DNA of 10,244 bases from an uncultured Treponema sp. (lineage in GTDB: Bacteria > Spirochaetota > Spirochaetia > Treponematales > Treponemataceae), in the NCBI GenBank assembly GCA_905372345.1, contig CAJPPE010000032.1, positions 1-10,244 of the forward strand. Direction: 5' to 3'. The position numbers and the translations under genes were made by a program. Below the pieces are notes generated by a model that searched no databases, was not told the origin of the DNA, and was given only the letters and a program-made list of their open reading frames with translations. Positions 1 through 10,233 of the stretch are shown here, piece by piece. The stretch's first letter is position 1. Every line of letters begins with the position of its first letter.

Positions 1-309
1 TCTTGTTCAAAGGAAGATACTTTGCAGACATTGGATTTACCGCCGGATTCGGCTATGAACGATGCGAACCGCTTTGCCTTAATAATCGAAACCTATGTTT
101 CTCTTTTAGATAAGCCGGGAAATGACGGCATAACCGTCTCGCATGCCAGAAAATTTGATGTCTTTCCCGTTGAAGGACTTGAGATCGTAAAAGAAGATGG
201 AGAACAGATTCTTTGGGTAAACCTAGGAAAAGGCTGGATTCAAAGGTCAAGTGTCCAGCTTTATTCTTCTAAAGAAAAAGTATTGACTGCGGCTAAAAAA
301 TTAAAATAA
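1..309 (+). CDS. C-terminal part of a probable lipoprotein with a bacterial SH3-like domain (5' partial)
   Basis: The frame is open from the first base, so the gene very likely begins left of the window. The first visible residues read S-C-S-K-E-D. A cysteine followed by small and charged residues is what follows a (relaxed spirochaetal) lipobox, so this may be the mature N-terminus of a lipoprotein whose signal peptide lies off the edge. About 80 residues then resemble an SH3b fold: a beta-rich stretch with YVSLLDKPG near the start, a hydrophobic EGLEIV strand, and the closing W-V-N-L-GKGWI pattern typical of GW/SH3-like domains. The tail ending AAKKLK is charged. SH3b domains usually bind peptidoglycan or other ligands in the envelope, but no ligand can be named here. 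Alternative starts are TTG at 22, which has AAGGAAG just upstream, and ATG at 55, which would give a short cytoplasmic protein. The spiro-SPASM gene follows after 27 bases. Confidence 0.6.
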   Translation, partial: SCSKEDTLQTLDLPPDSAMNDANRFALIIETYVSLLDKPGNDGITVSHARKFDVFPVEGLEIVKEDGEQILWVNLGKGWIQRSSVQLYSSKEKVLTAAKKLK

Positions 310-329
310 AGGCCTTTTTTTGCCGATAT

Positions 330-334
330 AGGAG
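330..334 (+). promoter_or_regulatory. Shine-Dalgarno AGGAG with unusually short spacing
   Basis: AGGAG is the only good ribosome-binding sequence before the spiro-SPASM gene, but only two bases separate it from the ATG at 337. This is shorter than the usual 5-9 bases and suggests modest initiation. No better in-frame start is visible just downstream, so the ATG at 337 is kept. Confidence 0.45.
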
Positions 335-336
335 CT

Positions 337-1908
337 ATGAAGTCTTTTGCTGTTTTATCCGCCTATGATATTTCGGAATATTCGTTTAAAAAACTCGAAA
401 GCGGCATCATCCCATTTGAAGCCTCTTTCCGTGCGGCTGCGGCCTTTCCCGATTGTAAAAAAATTATTATTTTAACCTCCGCTTCTTGTGAAGCCTCTAT
501 CGTTTCCATATTAAAAAATATAAAATCGGACGAGCTAAAAATAGAGTGGAAGGTTAAGGCTTTGGAAAAAATAAGTCCTCAAGCCATATTTTCCGAGGCT
601 GCAAAAGAAGCCGAAGCGGAATCTTCCGGTTTTGAAAATGTTTTCTTTTTGCATGGTGATGAGCCTTTTATCGATTTAAATGCAACGGAAAAACTTTTTA
701 AGCAGCATTTGGAATACAGGGCAGAATACAGCTTTGCCGACGGATATCCCGAGGGCCTTATCCCTGAAATTCTTACATCCGGCCTTTGTCCTATTCTTGC
801 AAAGCTTTCCGAAAATGAAACTTCCTTTGAGCGCTCTTTTATTTTTGATACGATAAAAAAAGAAATAAACAGCTATGATATTGAAACAATGATAGCCCCC
901 TTCGATTTAAGGCATCTAAGGCTCCGCTTTGCAGCCGACTCAAAGCGGAATGCTCTTTTATGCAGCCGCTTTACAGGCATAAATGCTGAAAACTATGCAA
1001 AACTGATTGAAGAAAAAAAGGCGGAGCTTTTTACTCTTCCTGCATATTACGGTATCGAGATAAATTCTTCTTATCCTTTAAAATCGATATATAAGCCTAA
1101 TGAGGTTTTAGGACTTGCCGAAAAAAAAGAAATGGATAAGGCGGCTCTTTTTTCTCTTATCGAAAAAATTGCGGAATATTCCGATGATGCCGTAATTTCT
1201 CTTTCGGTTTTTGGAGAGCCTTCAATGTATCAGGATTGCCTTTCGGTAATCGAAAAAATTTTGTCGTTTCCGAAGTTATCCGTTTTGATTGAAACTTGCG
1301 GTTTATATTGGCCTTCATCATTTATAGAACGAGTTGAAAAAGTTATTGCGTCAGCTCCCGAAAGAAAAAACAAGATGCTTCCGGTTTATTGGATTGTATG
1401 TATTGATGCGGTCAGTTCAGGAATGTATGCTAAGGTGCACGGCCTTTCCGAAGATGAGGCAAACATTAAATTAAAACAAGCTCTTACTTTTACCGACAGT
1501 TTAAAAAAAGTTTTTCCCGATGCCGTATGGGCTCAAATTATGCGGATAAAAGAAAACGAGATAGAGGTTGAGCCCTTTTACCGTTTTTGGAAAAACCTGG
1601 GTGTTAATGTAATTATTCAAAAATACGATACCTTTTGTAAATTACTTGAAGATAAAAGAGTTGCAGACTTATCGCCTTTTAATAGACATCCATGCTGGCA
1701 TTTAAAAAGGGATATGTATATTTTAGCTGACGGCTCGGTGCCTCTTTGCAAAGAAGATGTTAAAAGAAATAATATTTTAGGAAATGCTTTTTCGGACAGC
1801 TTAGACTCAATCCGTAAAAAAACATTCGAGGTATATAAGAAGCATTTGGAATGCAGATACGGAGATTTGTGCGGAGCCTGCGATGAATACTATACCTACA
1901 ATTTTTAA
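337..1908 (+). CDS. Spiro-SPASM protein: nucleotidyltransferase-like N-terminus, cysteine-less radical-SAM-like core, SPASM C-terminus
   Basis: A 523-residue protein with three parts. Residues 1 to about 230 resemble an SpsF/MobA-like GT-A nucleotidyltransferase: FLHGDEPF at 104-111 matches the GDxP metal-site motif, and GYPEGLIPEIL at 136-146 matches the conserved P-x-G segment. The usual nucleotide-binding loop (ARxxSxRLPxK) is not recognisable at the N-terminus. Residues about 238-440 look like a radical SAM barrel: strand IEIN at 240-243, GEP at 293-295 and LIETCG at 317-322. The CxxxCxxC cluster positions hold Tyr246, Ser250 and Lys253, so it should not bind the radical-SAM 4Fe-4S cluster. 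Residues about 450-523 form a SPASM-type module with Cys453, Cys471, Cys506, Cys512 and Cys515, which could hold an auxiliary Fe-S cluster or zinc. As I recall, this layout is a named family confined to spirochaetes with no known function. The next gene starts inside its last codons, which suggests co-translation with the glycosyltransferase. The family call is firm; the role (scaffold, or partner of glycan enzymes) is inference. Confidence 0.85.
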   Translation: MKSFAVLSAYDISEYSFKKLESGIIPFEASFRAAAAFPDCKKIIILTSASCEASIVSILKNIKSDELKIEWKVKALEKISPQAIFSEAAKEAEAESSGFENVFFLHGDEPFIDLNATEKLFKQHLEYRAEYSFADGYPEGLIPEILTSGLCPILAKLSENETSFERSFIFDTIKKEINSYDIETMIAPFDLRHLRLRFAADSKRNALLCSRFTGINAENYAKLIEEKKAELFTLPAYYGIEINSSYPLKSIYKPNEVLGLAEKKEMDKAALFSLIEKIAEYSDDAVISLSVFGEPSMYQDCLSVIEKILSFPKLSVLIETCGLYWPSSFIERVEKVIASAPERKNKMLPVYWIVCIDAVSSGMYAKVHGLSEDEANIKLKQALTFTDSLKKVFPDAVWAQIMRIKENEIEVEPFYRFWKNLGVNVIIQKYDTFCKLLEDKRVADLSPFNRHPCWHLKRDMYILADGSVPLCKEDVKRNNILGNAFSDSLDSIRKKTFEVYKKHLECRYGDLCGACDEYYTYNF

Positions 1909-2832
1909 TGAACGGAAAATCTCTTATACGGTTTTAGGAAAAAGTTCAGGCAATTTTAAAGCTCCTGTTTCCGTTTTGGTATTAAACCGAGGTGCCCGAT
2001 ATTATCTTTCTTCTCTTTTTCAAAACCTGATAGATTTAGGTTTTAGCTCAATAGTTTTTGTGGACAGCTCAAAGCGGGGGTTTGAGGTAGAGGCTTTGTC
2101 TTCACAATTCCCGGAAGTAAAATTTTTACTTCCGCTTGAAAAGGTTACTGCAGGGGAGATGATTAATCTCGGTATTTCGGAAGTATCTTCGGATTATGTT
2201 ATGGTTTTGTGGAACGATATGGCTTTGTCATCTTCAGCCTCTCCTGAAACCGTGATAGATACCCTTACCCAATCGGATGTAATCTGTGTAGCTCCGGTTT
2301 TAATCGATGAAAAAAATGCTCTCATTCCCGTTCAAATTGTTCCTTCTCTTACTCGCAGAGATTTTTCGACGGAACAATTTTTGTGCAGAAAAGATTTAAC
2401 TCATACAATTTATATGTATGATTTTGCCGGTATTTATAATCGGGAAAAATTTATCGAGATGGGAGGCTTTGATTACACTATAGAAAATCCTTATTGGCAA
2501 AATTTGGATTTCGGATTTAGAGCCCATCTATGGGGTATGGAGATTCTTATTTCAAATTTATATAAAATGAAATATGCCGGAGCTTGTCCCCTTGAAGATA
2601 TTTCCGCAGATGATTCTTATATAAAATTTTACTTAAAAAATTTAGCGCCTATTGTAGGTAAAAAAGGAGGGGGCTTGCCTTGGTATTTGTTTTTTTCTTA
2701 TGCGATAAGGTCAGGCTTAAATCCTTTTAAGGCCTATAAATATTTTAAGGCTGTACAAGACTGGGTGCATATAAACAAATACCGTTTTGTAAAATCACCT
2801 CAAGACTTAATTTGTAAATGGGAGCCCAGCAT

Positions 2833-2836
<4 letters not shown>
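1883..2836 (+). CDS. Glycosyltransferase, GT-A fold (family 2-like)
   Basis: This 317-residue cytoplasmic protein probably transfers a sugar from a nucleotide donor. VSVLVLNRG at 29-37 and IVFVDSS at 57-63 resemble the first two strands of the GT-A nucleotide-binding fold. INLGISEVSSDYVMVLWNDM at 94-113 matches the GT2 pattern leading to the metal site, but WNDM replaces a canonical DxD, so metal use is uncertain. GGFDYTIENPYWQNLDFGFR at 194-213 matches the GGFDE...DlDl.lR acceptor and catalytic region, with the usual G-x-E-I following at 218-221. There is no signal peptide and no clear membrane segment; the C-terminus is basic and aromatic. The start at 1883 is preferred because GGAG at 1873-1876 sits six bases upstream and the frame is otherwise closed. 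The gene overlaps the spiro-SPASM gene by 26 bases and ends in an ATGA overlap with the fusion gene, so the three are probably translationally coupled. Donor and acceptor cannot be read from the sequence. Confidence 0.8.
2821..2824 (+). promoter_or_regulatory. Shine-Dalgarno GGAG deciding the start of the fusion gene
   Basis: GGAG lies eight bases before the ATG at 2833. That ATG forms an ATGA overlap with the stop of the glycosyltransferase gene. The earlier in-frame ATG at 2818 has no ribosome-binding sequence in front of it, so 2833 is the better start. Confidence 0.65.
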
Positions 2837-6950
<4,114 letters not shown>

Positions 6951-6965
6951 AGTTTTAGGAGGTAC

Positions 6966-7004
6966 GATAAACAGCTCGGCAGGAATTCAGCCTCACTGTT
7001 TATC
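6966..7004. repeat. Inverted repeat 1, perfect 9-base arms
   Basis: GATAAACAG (6966-6974) and CTGTTTATC (6996-7004) are exact reverse complements around a 21-base loop. It begins 15 bases after the glpK stop, so it could protect or end the upstream transcript, although no T run follows it. Confidence 0.7.
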
Positions 7005-7009
7005 TTCGA

Positions 7010-7029
7010 GTTTGCCGTAAACGGCAAAC
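7010..7029. repeat. Inverted repeat 2, perfect 9-base arms around AA
   Basis: GTTTGCCGT (7010-7018) and ACGGCAAAC (7021-7029) pair perfectly around AA. Flanking CGA (7007-7009) and TCG (7031-7033) can extend the stem with a single bulged A at 7030. The centre reads GTAAAC, as in inverted repeat 3. It could be a transcript hairpin or an operator-like palindrome. Confidence 0.8.
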
Positions 7030-7043
7030 ATCGTTTATTGTAT

Positions 7044-7063
7044 GCGGTTTGTAAACAAACCGC
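7044..7063. repeat. Inverted repeat 3, perfect 9-base arms around AA
   Basis: GCGGTTTGT (7044-7052) and ACAAACCGC (7055-7063) are exact reverse complements around AA. It sits 14 bases after repeat 2 and shares its GTAAAC centre. The A6-C-T6 tract begins four bases downstream. Confidence 0.8.
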
Positions 7064-7067
7064 TTGA

Positions 7068-7110
7068 AAAAACTTTTTTCGAAAACTAATGTTTCCTGCA
7101 AAAAGTTTTT
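7068..7110. repeat. Inverted repeat 4, AT-rich 11-base arms ending at the ribosome-binding site
   Basis: AAAAACTTTTT (7068-7078) and AAAAAGTTTTT (7100-7110) are exact reverse complements separated by 21 bases. The left arm is also its own odd-centred palindrome (7066-7080), so alternative foldings exist. The right arm ends one base before the GAGAGG ribosome-binding site (7112-7117), so folding could affect initiation of the alcohol dehydrogenase gene. Confidence 0.7.
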
Positions 7111-7111
7111 A

Positions 7112-7117
7112 GAGAGG
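7112..7117 (+). promoter_or_regulatory. Shine-Dalgarno GAGAGG of the alcohol dehydrogenase gene
   Basis: GAGAGG lies six bases before the ATG at 7124 and directly after the last inverted repeat. It fixes the start codon and places it within reach of any leader structure. Confidence 0.65.
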
Positions 7118-7123
7118 TAAGTT

Positions 7124-8299
7124 ATGTATAATTTTGAATTTGAAGTGCCGGTTAAAATTTTATTCGGTAAGGGCAGTATTGAGAACCTCGTACCTGAGAT
7201 TCTCAAATACGGAAAAAGAGTTCTTCTATGTTACGGTGGTGGAAGTATTAAAAGAATGGGGCTTTATGACACAATCGTTAAAAAACTGGATCAGGCCGGA
7301 ATCTTTTATAAGGAGCTTTCCGGTATTTCACCAAATCCCCGCATTGAAGAAGTTGAAGAGGGAATAAAAATAGTCCGTGAACACAAGCTGGATTTTATTC
7401 TACCTGTCGGAGGGGGAAGCACCATCGACTGCTCGAAGGCTGTTTCTGCCGGTGTAAACTATGCAGGAAGTGCATGGGATTTGATTACGGGCAAGGCCGA
7501 AATTAAAGATGTACTCCCGATAGGAACGGTACTGACTCTTTCTGCTACCGGTTCCGAGATGAACTGCGGAGCCGTTATTTCAAACCTTAAAACGAAGGAA
7601 AAGCTGGGCTTCGGAGCTCCGCCCCTTCTTCCGAAATTTTCGGTTCTTGATCCCGAATACACCTATTCCGTTCCTAAAAATCAAACAGCCGCAGGTACGG
7701 CCGATATTATGAGCCATACCTTCGAATGTTATTTTAGTCTAAATGACGGGGCCTATCTTCAAGACAGGTTTGCAGAAAGCATCTTAAAAACCTGTATCGA
7801 ATACGGACCCTTGGCTATTAAAAATCCCGAAAGTTATGAAGCCCGCTCCAACCTTATGTGGGCAGGTACATGGGCTATAAACGGGCTTTTAAGTGACGGT
7901 AAAAAAACGGCTTGGTCCGTTCATCCTATGGAGCACGAGCTGAGTGCTTTTTATGACATCACTCACGGAGTGGGGCTTGCTATTTTAACTCCTCATTGGC
8001 TTAGGCATTGCTTAAACGATAAAACCGTTAAAAAGATTGCAGATTACGGTATAAATGTTTGGGGTCTTCCAAAAGGAGAAGAAGTTTATAAAACTGCCGA
8101 AAAGGCAATCGAGTGTACTTCGGATTTTTTTAAATCTCTCGGTATTCCTATGACCTTGAAGGAAGCGGGAATAGGCGAGGAGCATTTAAAAGAAATGGCT
8201 GAAGCCGCTGTTGCTCACAGAGGTAAAAACGGAGTTATCTACGGCTTTCAAGAACTTCGAGCCGATGATGTTTATGCAATCTTTAAGGCTGCTCTTTAA
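7124..8299 (+). CDS. Iron-containing alcohol dehydrogenase, YqhD/BdhA type (NADPH-dependent aldehyde/butanol dehydrogenase)
   Basis: This cytoplasmic group III dehydrogenase interconverts aldehydes and primary alcohols, in this subfamily usually reducing aldehydes with NADPH. The 391 residues are full length (E. coli YqhD is of similar size). The N-terminal Rossmann-like part has GGGSIKRMG at 38-46, the subfamily's coenzyme loop with the Ser/Lys pattern associated with NADP, and PVGGGSTIDCSKA at 94-106. The metal ligands are all present: Asp194 and His198 in TADIMSH, His267 in WSVHPMEH, and His281 in ITHGVGLA. These fall at the same numbers as the YqhD ligands as I recall them. The start follows GAGAGG six bases upstream and comes after a spacer full of palindromes, so this gene may have its own regulation. 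ruvB follows after seven bases and is probably co-transcribed. The natural substrate (butyraldehyde, glycerol-derived aldehydes or a detoxification target) cannot be told; nearby glpK makes glycerol metabolism a weak suggestion. Confidence 0.92.
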   Translation: MYNFEFEVPVKILFGKGSIENLVPEILKYGKRVLLCYGGGSIKRMGLYDTIVKKLDQAGIFYKELSGISPNPRIEEVEEGIKIVREHKLDFILPVGGGSTIDCSKAVSAGVNYAGSAWDLITGKAEIKDVLPIGTVLTLSATGSEMNCGAVISNLKTKEKLGFGAPPLLPKFSVLDPEYTYSVPKNQTAAGTADIMSHTFECYFSLNDGAYLQDRFAESILKTCIEYGPLAIKNPESYEARSNLMWAGTWAINGLLSDGKKTAWSVHPMEHELSAFYDITHGVGLAILTPHWLRHCLNDKTVKKIADYGINVWGLPKGEEVYKTAEKAIECTSDFFKSLGIPMTLKEAGIGEEHLKEMAEAAVAHRGKNGVIYGFQELRADDVYAIFKAAL

Positions 8300-8306
8300 G
8301 TAAACT

Positions 8307-9338
8307 ATGAGCGATGATTTTGAGGTAGTGCGTCCCGAAGAACAGGCAGGGGACGAAAAGGACAGAGCTCTTCGTCCCCGCTCTCTTGTCGACTTTCAGG
8401 GGCAGACAAAGGCAAAAGAAAATCTTTCCGTTTTTATAAAGGCTGCCCGCGAAAGGGGAGAAAGCTTAGATCATCTTTTTTTGATAGGCCCGCCGGGCTT
8501 GGGAAAAACAACCCTTGCCCAAATTACGGCCAACGAGCTCGGTGTCGATTTTAAGGTTACGGGGGCTCCCGCCCTCGATAAGCCCAAGGATCTGGCTGGT
8601 ATTCTTACTACATTGACTGAACGCTCCGTATTCTTTATAGACGAGATTCACCGTTTAAAGCCGGCCATCGAAGAGATGCTTTATATTGCAATGGAAGACT
8701 ATGAGCTTGACTGGATAATAGGGCAGGGGCCGGGGGCCAGAACCGTGCGTATTCCGATTCCGCCATTTACCCTTGTCGGAGCGACCACGAGGGCAGGCAT
8801 GGTTTCAAGTCCCCTTATAAGCCGCTTCGGTATTGTGCAGCGTTTTGAATTTTACAGTCATGAGGAGCTTGCTTCAATTATAAGCCGCTCCGCTTCAATC
8901 CTCGAAATCGAAATAGAAAAAAAGGCCGCCATTGCCTTAGCCCGCTGTTCCCGCGGAACCCCAAGGGTTGCAAACCGCTTATTGCGGCGTATGAGGGACT
9001 TTGCCCAAGTTGCAGGTAAAAGCTCGATTGACGAGATGACAGTTGCCGCAGGCCTAAAGCAGCTAAACATCGACGGCCTCGGCCTTGAAACCTATGACAG
9101 GCAGATACTCCGCTCCATTATCGAAAATTACTCGGGCGGCCCCGTCGGCGCCGAAACCCTTGCAATTTCTATAGGAGAGTCTCAGGATACCTTAGAGGAT
9201 TATTATGAGCCCTACCTTATCCAGTCCGGCCTCCTCCAGCGCACCCCCCGCGGCCGCATGGTTACGCTTAAAGCATACGAACATCTCGGCCTAAATCCGC
9301 CTAAACTTGGCGATGGGCAAGACGGCTTATTTGATTAA
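8307..9338 (+). CDS. ruvB: Holliday junction branch migration helicase subunit RuvB
   Basis: RuvB is the hexameric AAA+ motor that, with RuvA, drives Holliday junction branch migration before RuvC cleavage in recombinational repair. The 343 residues are typical length. The N-terminus [11 protein letters not shown] at 23-33 matches the family's RP.sl.dfiGQ. Walker A is GPPGLGKTT at 61-69 and Walker [10 protein letters not shown] at 109-117. Sensor 1 is GATTRAG at 158-164, the arginine finger is in LISRFG (Arg173), and sensor 2 is GTPR at 217-220. The C-terminal winged helix carries [10 protein letters not shown] at 277-286 and QRTPRGRM at 311-318, which contacts DNA. All catalytic residues are intact. 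The gene lies seven bases after the alcohol dehydrogenase stop and lacks a clear Shine-Dalgarno, so coupling to the upstream gene is likely. ruvA and ruvC are not adjacent. Confidence 0.98.
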   Translation: MSDDFEVVRPEEQAGDEKDRALRPRSLVDFQGQTKAKENLSVFIKAARERGESLDHLFLIGPPGLGKTTLAQITANELGVDFKVTGAPALDKPKDLAGILTTLTERSVFFIDEIHRLKPAIEEMLYIAMEDYELDWIIGQGPGARTVRIPIPPFTLVGATTRAGMVSSPLISRFGIVQRFEFYSHEELASIISRSASILEIEIEKKAAIALARCSRGTPRVANRLLRRMRDFAQVAGKSSIDEMTVAAGLKQLNIDGLGLETYDRQILRSIIENYSGGPVGAETLAISIGESQDTLEDYYEPYLIQSGLLQRTPRGRMVTLKAYEHLGLNPPKLGDGQDGLFD

Positions 9339-9406
9339 GGCCTGGCTTTTCGATTAGATTAAGGTACCTCGAACTTTTATTCAAAAAATTGACTTGCCTT
9401 CCTAGT
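9339..9406. other. 68-base convergent spacer between ruvB and the Rpn-family gene
   Basis: The spacer separates two converging stop codons. GATTAAGG occurs at 9333-9340 and 9357-9364 as a short direct repeat. No stem strong enough to call a bidirectional terminator was found. Confidence 0.5.
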
Positions 9407-10171
9407 TTACAGTTTTTCTATTTCGGATTCTGGAAGTCCTGTTATCTTTTTAATTAAAGACATATCCAGCTTTTCCATTTTCATAAGTTTAGCTGTTTCT
9501 CTTTTATTTTCATAAATACCTTTATACCTAGCATCCATCTCAAAAGTAGACATTAATCTGTATTCTTGCCTTGCTTGTTCGTTTTCTTTTATTGTTTGTA
9601 TCATAGCTTCTATCTCCCTTGTAAATTCACTCTTTGTTGTGCCGATTTTAAGATATTCTAAAAATTCTTTTAATTCTTTGTCTGTAGTGGACTTAAAAGC
9701 CTCTGCGTTTATTATAACCTTTTTTGTTCCATCTTGTAAAGATGTATTTTTATCTTCAATACAGATGTTTTCAAAAGTATAAATGGGCTTATTCTTCCCG
9801 ATAGCATCAAAAGTGCAAATAAAAATTATAAAGCTGTCATTTAAATCATTATATAAATTCCCTTTATCTAAAAAAGAAATATCTATGGCAGCTTGGTAAA
9901 ATCGCATTCGTTTTGGGATGTTACATTCATTGCTTACTTGCATTTCTACATCGTAAAATTTACCGTTTTCAGTTTGTACCAGAACGTCAAGCCTTACTGA
10001 TTTTGCTTGTTCATAGGTTTTAATATTATGCTGTATCGAGATATATGCAATTTTGCCTATTCTATCGGATAATATTATTTCGATTAGTATTTTACATAAA
10101 TCCGGATTTTGCATAACTTTACAGAACATAAAATCATCTGTAAATGTTAAATCTTCAAATCTTTTTACCAT
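9407..10171 (-). CDS. Rpn / PD-(D/E)XK nuclease family putative transposase
   Basis: A 254-residue protein of the Rpn group (recombination-promoting nuclease, 'PD-(D/E)XK nuclease family transposase'). FTDDFMFCKVMQNPDLCKIL at 10-29 is the family's characteristic N-terminus (D..FK.v..np..l...L). The nuclease core is RLDVLVQTENGKFYDVEMQV at 60-79, with Asp62, Glu76 and Gln78 forming the D...ExQ active site. RMRFYQAAID at 88-97 is the conserved following helix. The charged C-terminal third ends in KKITGLPESEIEKL, the usual short helical tail, but the long GREEG-type low-complexity stretch common in this family is nearly absent. Rpn proteins are magnesium- or calcium-dependent DNases linked to recombination and, in some recent work, to defence; classical transposition ends are not expected. 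AGGAG lies five bases before the ATG. The gene looks visibly more AT-rich than ruvB and faces the opposite way, consistent with gain by transfer. No flanking terminal repeats were found. Confidence 0.88.
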   Translation of the reverse strand: MVKRFEDLTFTDDFMFCKVMQNPDLCKILIEIILSDRIGKIAYISIQHNIKTYEQAKSVRLDVLVQTENGKFYDVEMQVSNECNIPKRMRFYQAAIDISFLDKGNLYNDLNDSFIIFICTFDAIGKNKPIYTFENICIEDKNTSLQDGTKKVIINAEAFKSTTDKELKEFLEYLKIGTTKSEFTREIEAMIQTIKENEQARQEYRLMSTFEMDARYKGIYENKRETAKLMKMEKLDMSLIKKITGLPESEIEKL

Positions 10172-10175
10172 TTTT

Positions 10176-10181
10176 TCTCCT
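10176..10181 (-). promoter_or_regulatory. Shine-Dalgarno AGGAGA of the Rpn-family gene
   Basis: Read on the - strand, AGGAGA precedes the ATG at 10171 by four bases (five counted from AGGAG). It supports that start codon. Confidence 0.7.
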
Positions 10182-10205
10182 AATTTTTTCAGATTTTCCC
10201 CTCCC

Positions 10206-10233
10206 GTTATAGTTATAGGGATTATTTGAAAAA
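10206..10233 (-). promoter_or_regulatory. Possible sigma-70-like promoter of the Rpn-family gene
   Basis: On the - strand TTTTTC (10228-10233) is followed after 16 bases by TATAAC (10206-10211), about 35 bases before the start codon. The -10 match is fair and the -35 poor. The position is sensible for a single-gene transcript, but the surrounding AT-richness makes chance matches likely. Confidence 0.3.

Larger units (their letters stand above)
6951..7123. other. 173-base spacer between glpK and the alcohol dehydrogenase, filled with inverted repeats
   Basis: No gene is supported here. The spacer holds four successive inverted repeats (6966-7004, 7010-7029, 7044-7063, 7068-7110) and ends in the ribosome-binding site of the next gene. 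TTGAAA at 7064-7069 followed 17 bases later by TAATGT at 7087-7092 is a weak promoter candidate inside the last repeat. No classical terminator, meaning a GC-rich stem directly followed by a T run, is seen. Confidence 0.7.

Noticed and set aside
290..325. Stem CGGC-T-A6 with T6-T-GCCG across the stop codon of the first gene
   Set aside because: It could be a terminator, but the T run lies inside the stem, there is a mismatch, and no T tract follows. The 27-base gap argues for read-through into the next gene.
2818..2832. Earlier start codon for the fusion protein
   Set aside because: No ribosome-binding sequence precedes ATG 2818, whereas ATG 2833 has GGAG at eight bases and an ATGA overlap. 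Only five residues are at stake.
6966..7110. CRISPR array or tandem repeat in the glpK-alcohol dehydrogenase spacer
   Set aside because: The palindromes differ in sequence and lack equal-length unique spacers, so they are separate inverted repeats rather than a direct-repeat array.
7000..7206. 68-codon - strand open frame covering the palindrome spacer
   Set aside because: It runs into the start of the alcohol dehydrogenase gene, has no recognisable domain, and is explained by the inverted repeats.
9333..9364. GATTAAGG direct repeat after ruvB as a target-site duplication
   Set aside because: Eight AT-rich bases separated by 16 are easily chance, one copy overlaps the ruvB stop, and they do not flank the Rpn gene.
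9381..9392. TCAAAAAATTGA as a bidirectional terminator between ruvB and the Rpn gene
   Set aside because: The stem is only four AT-rich base pairs and too weak to support a call.
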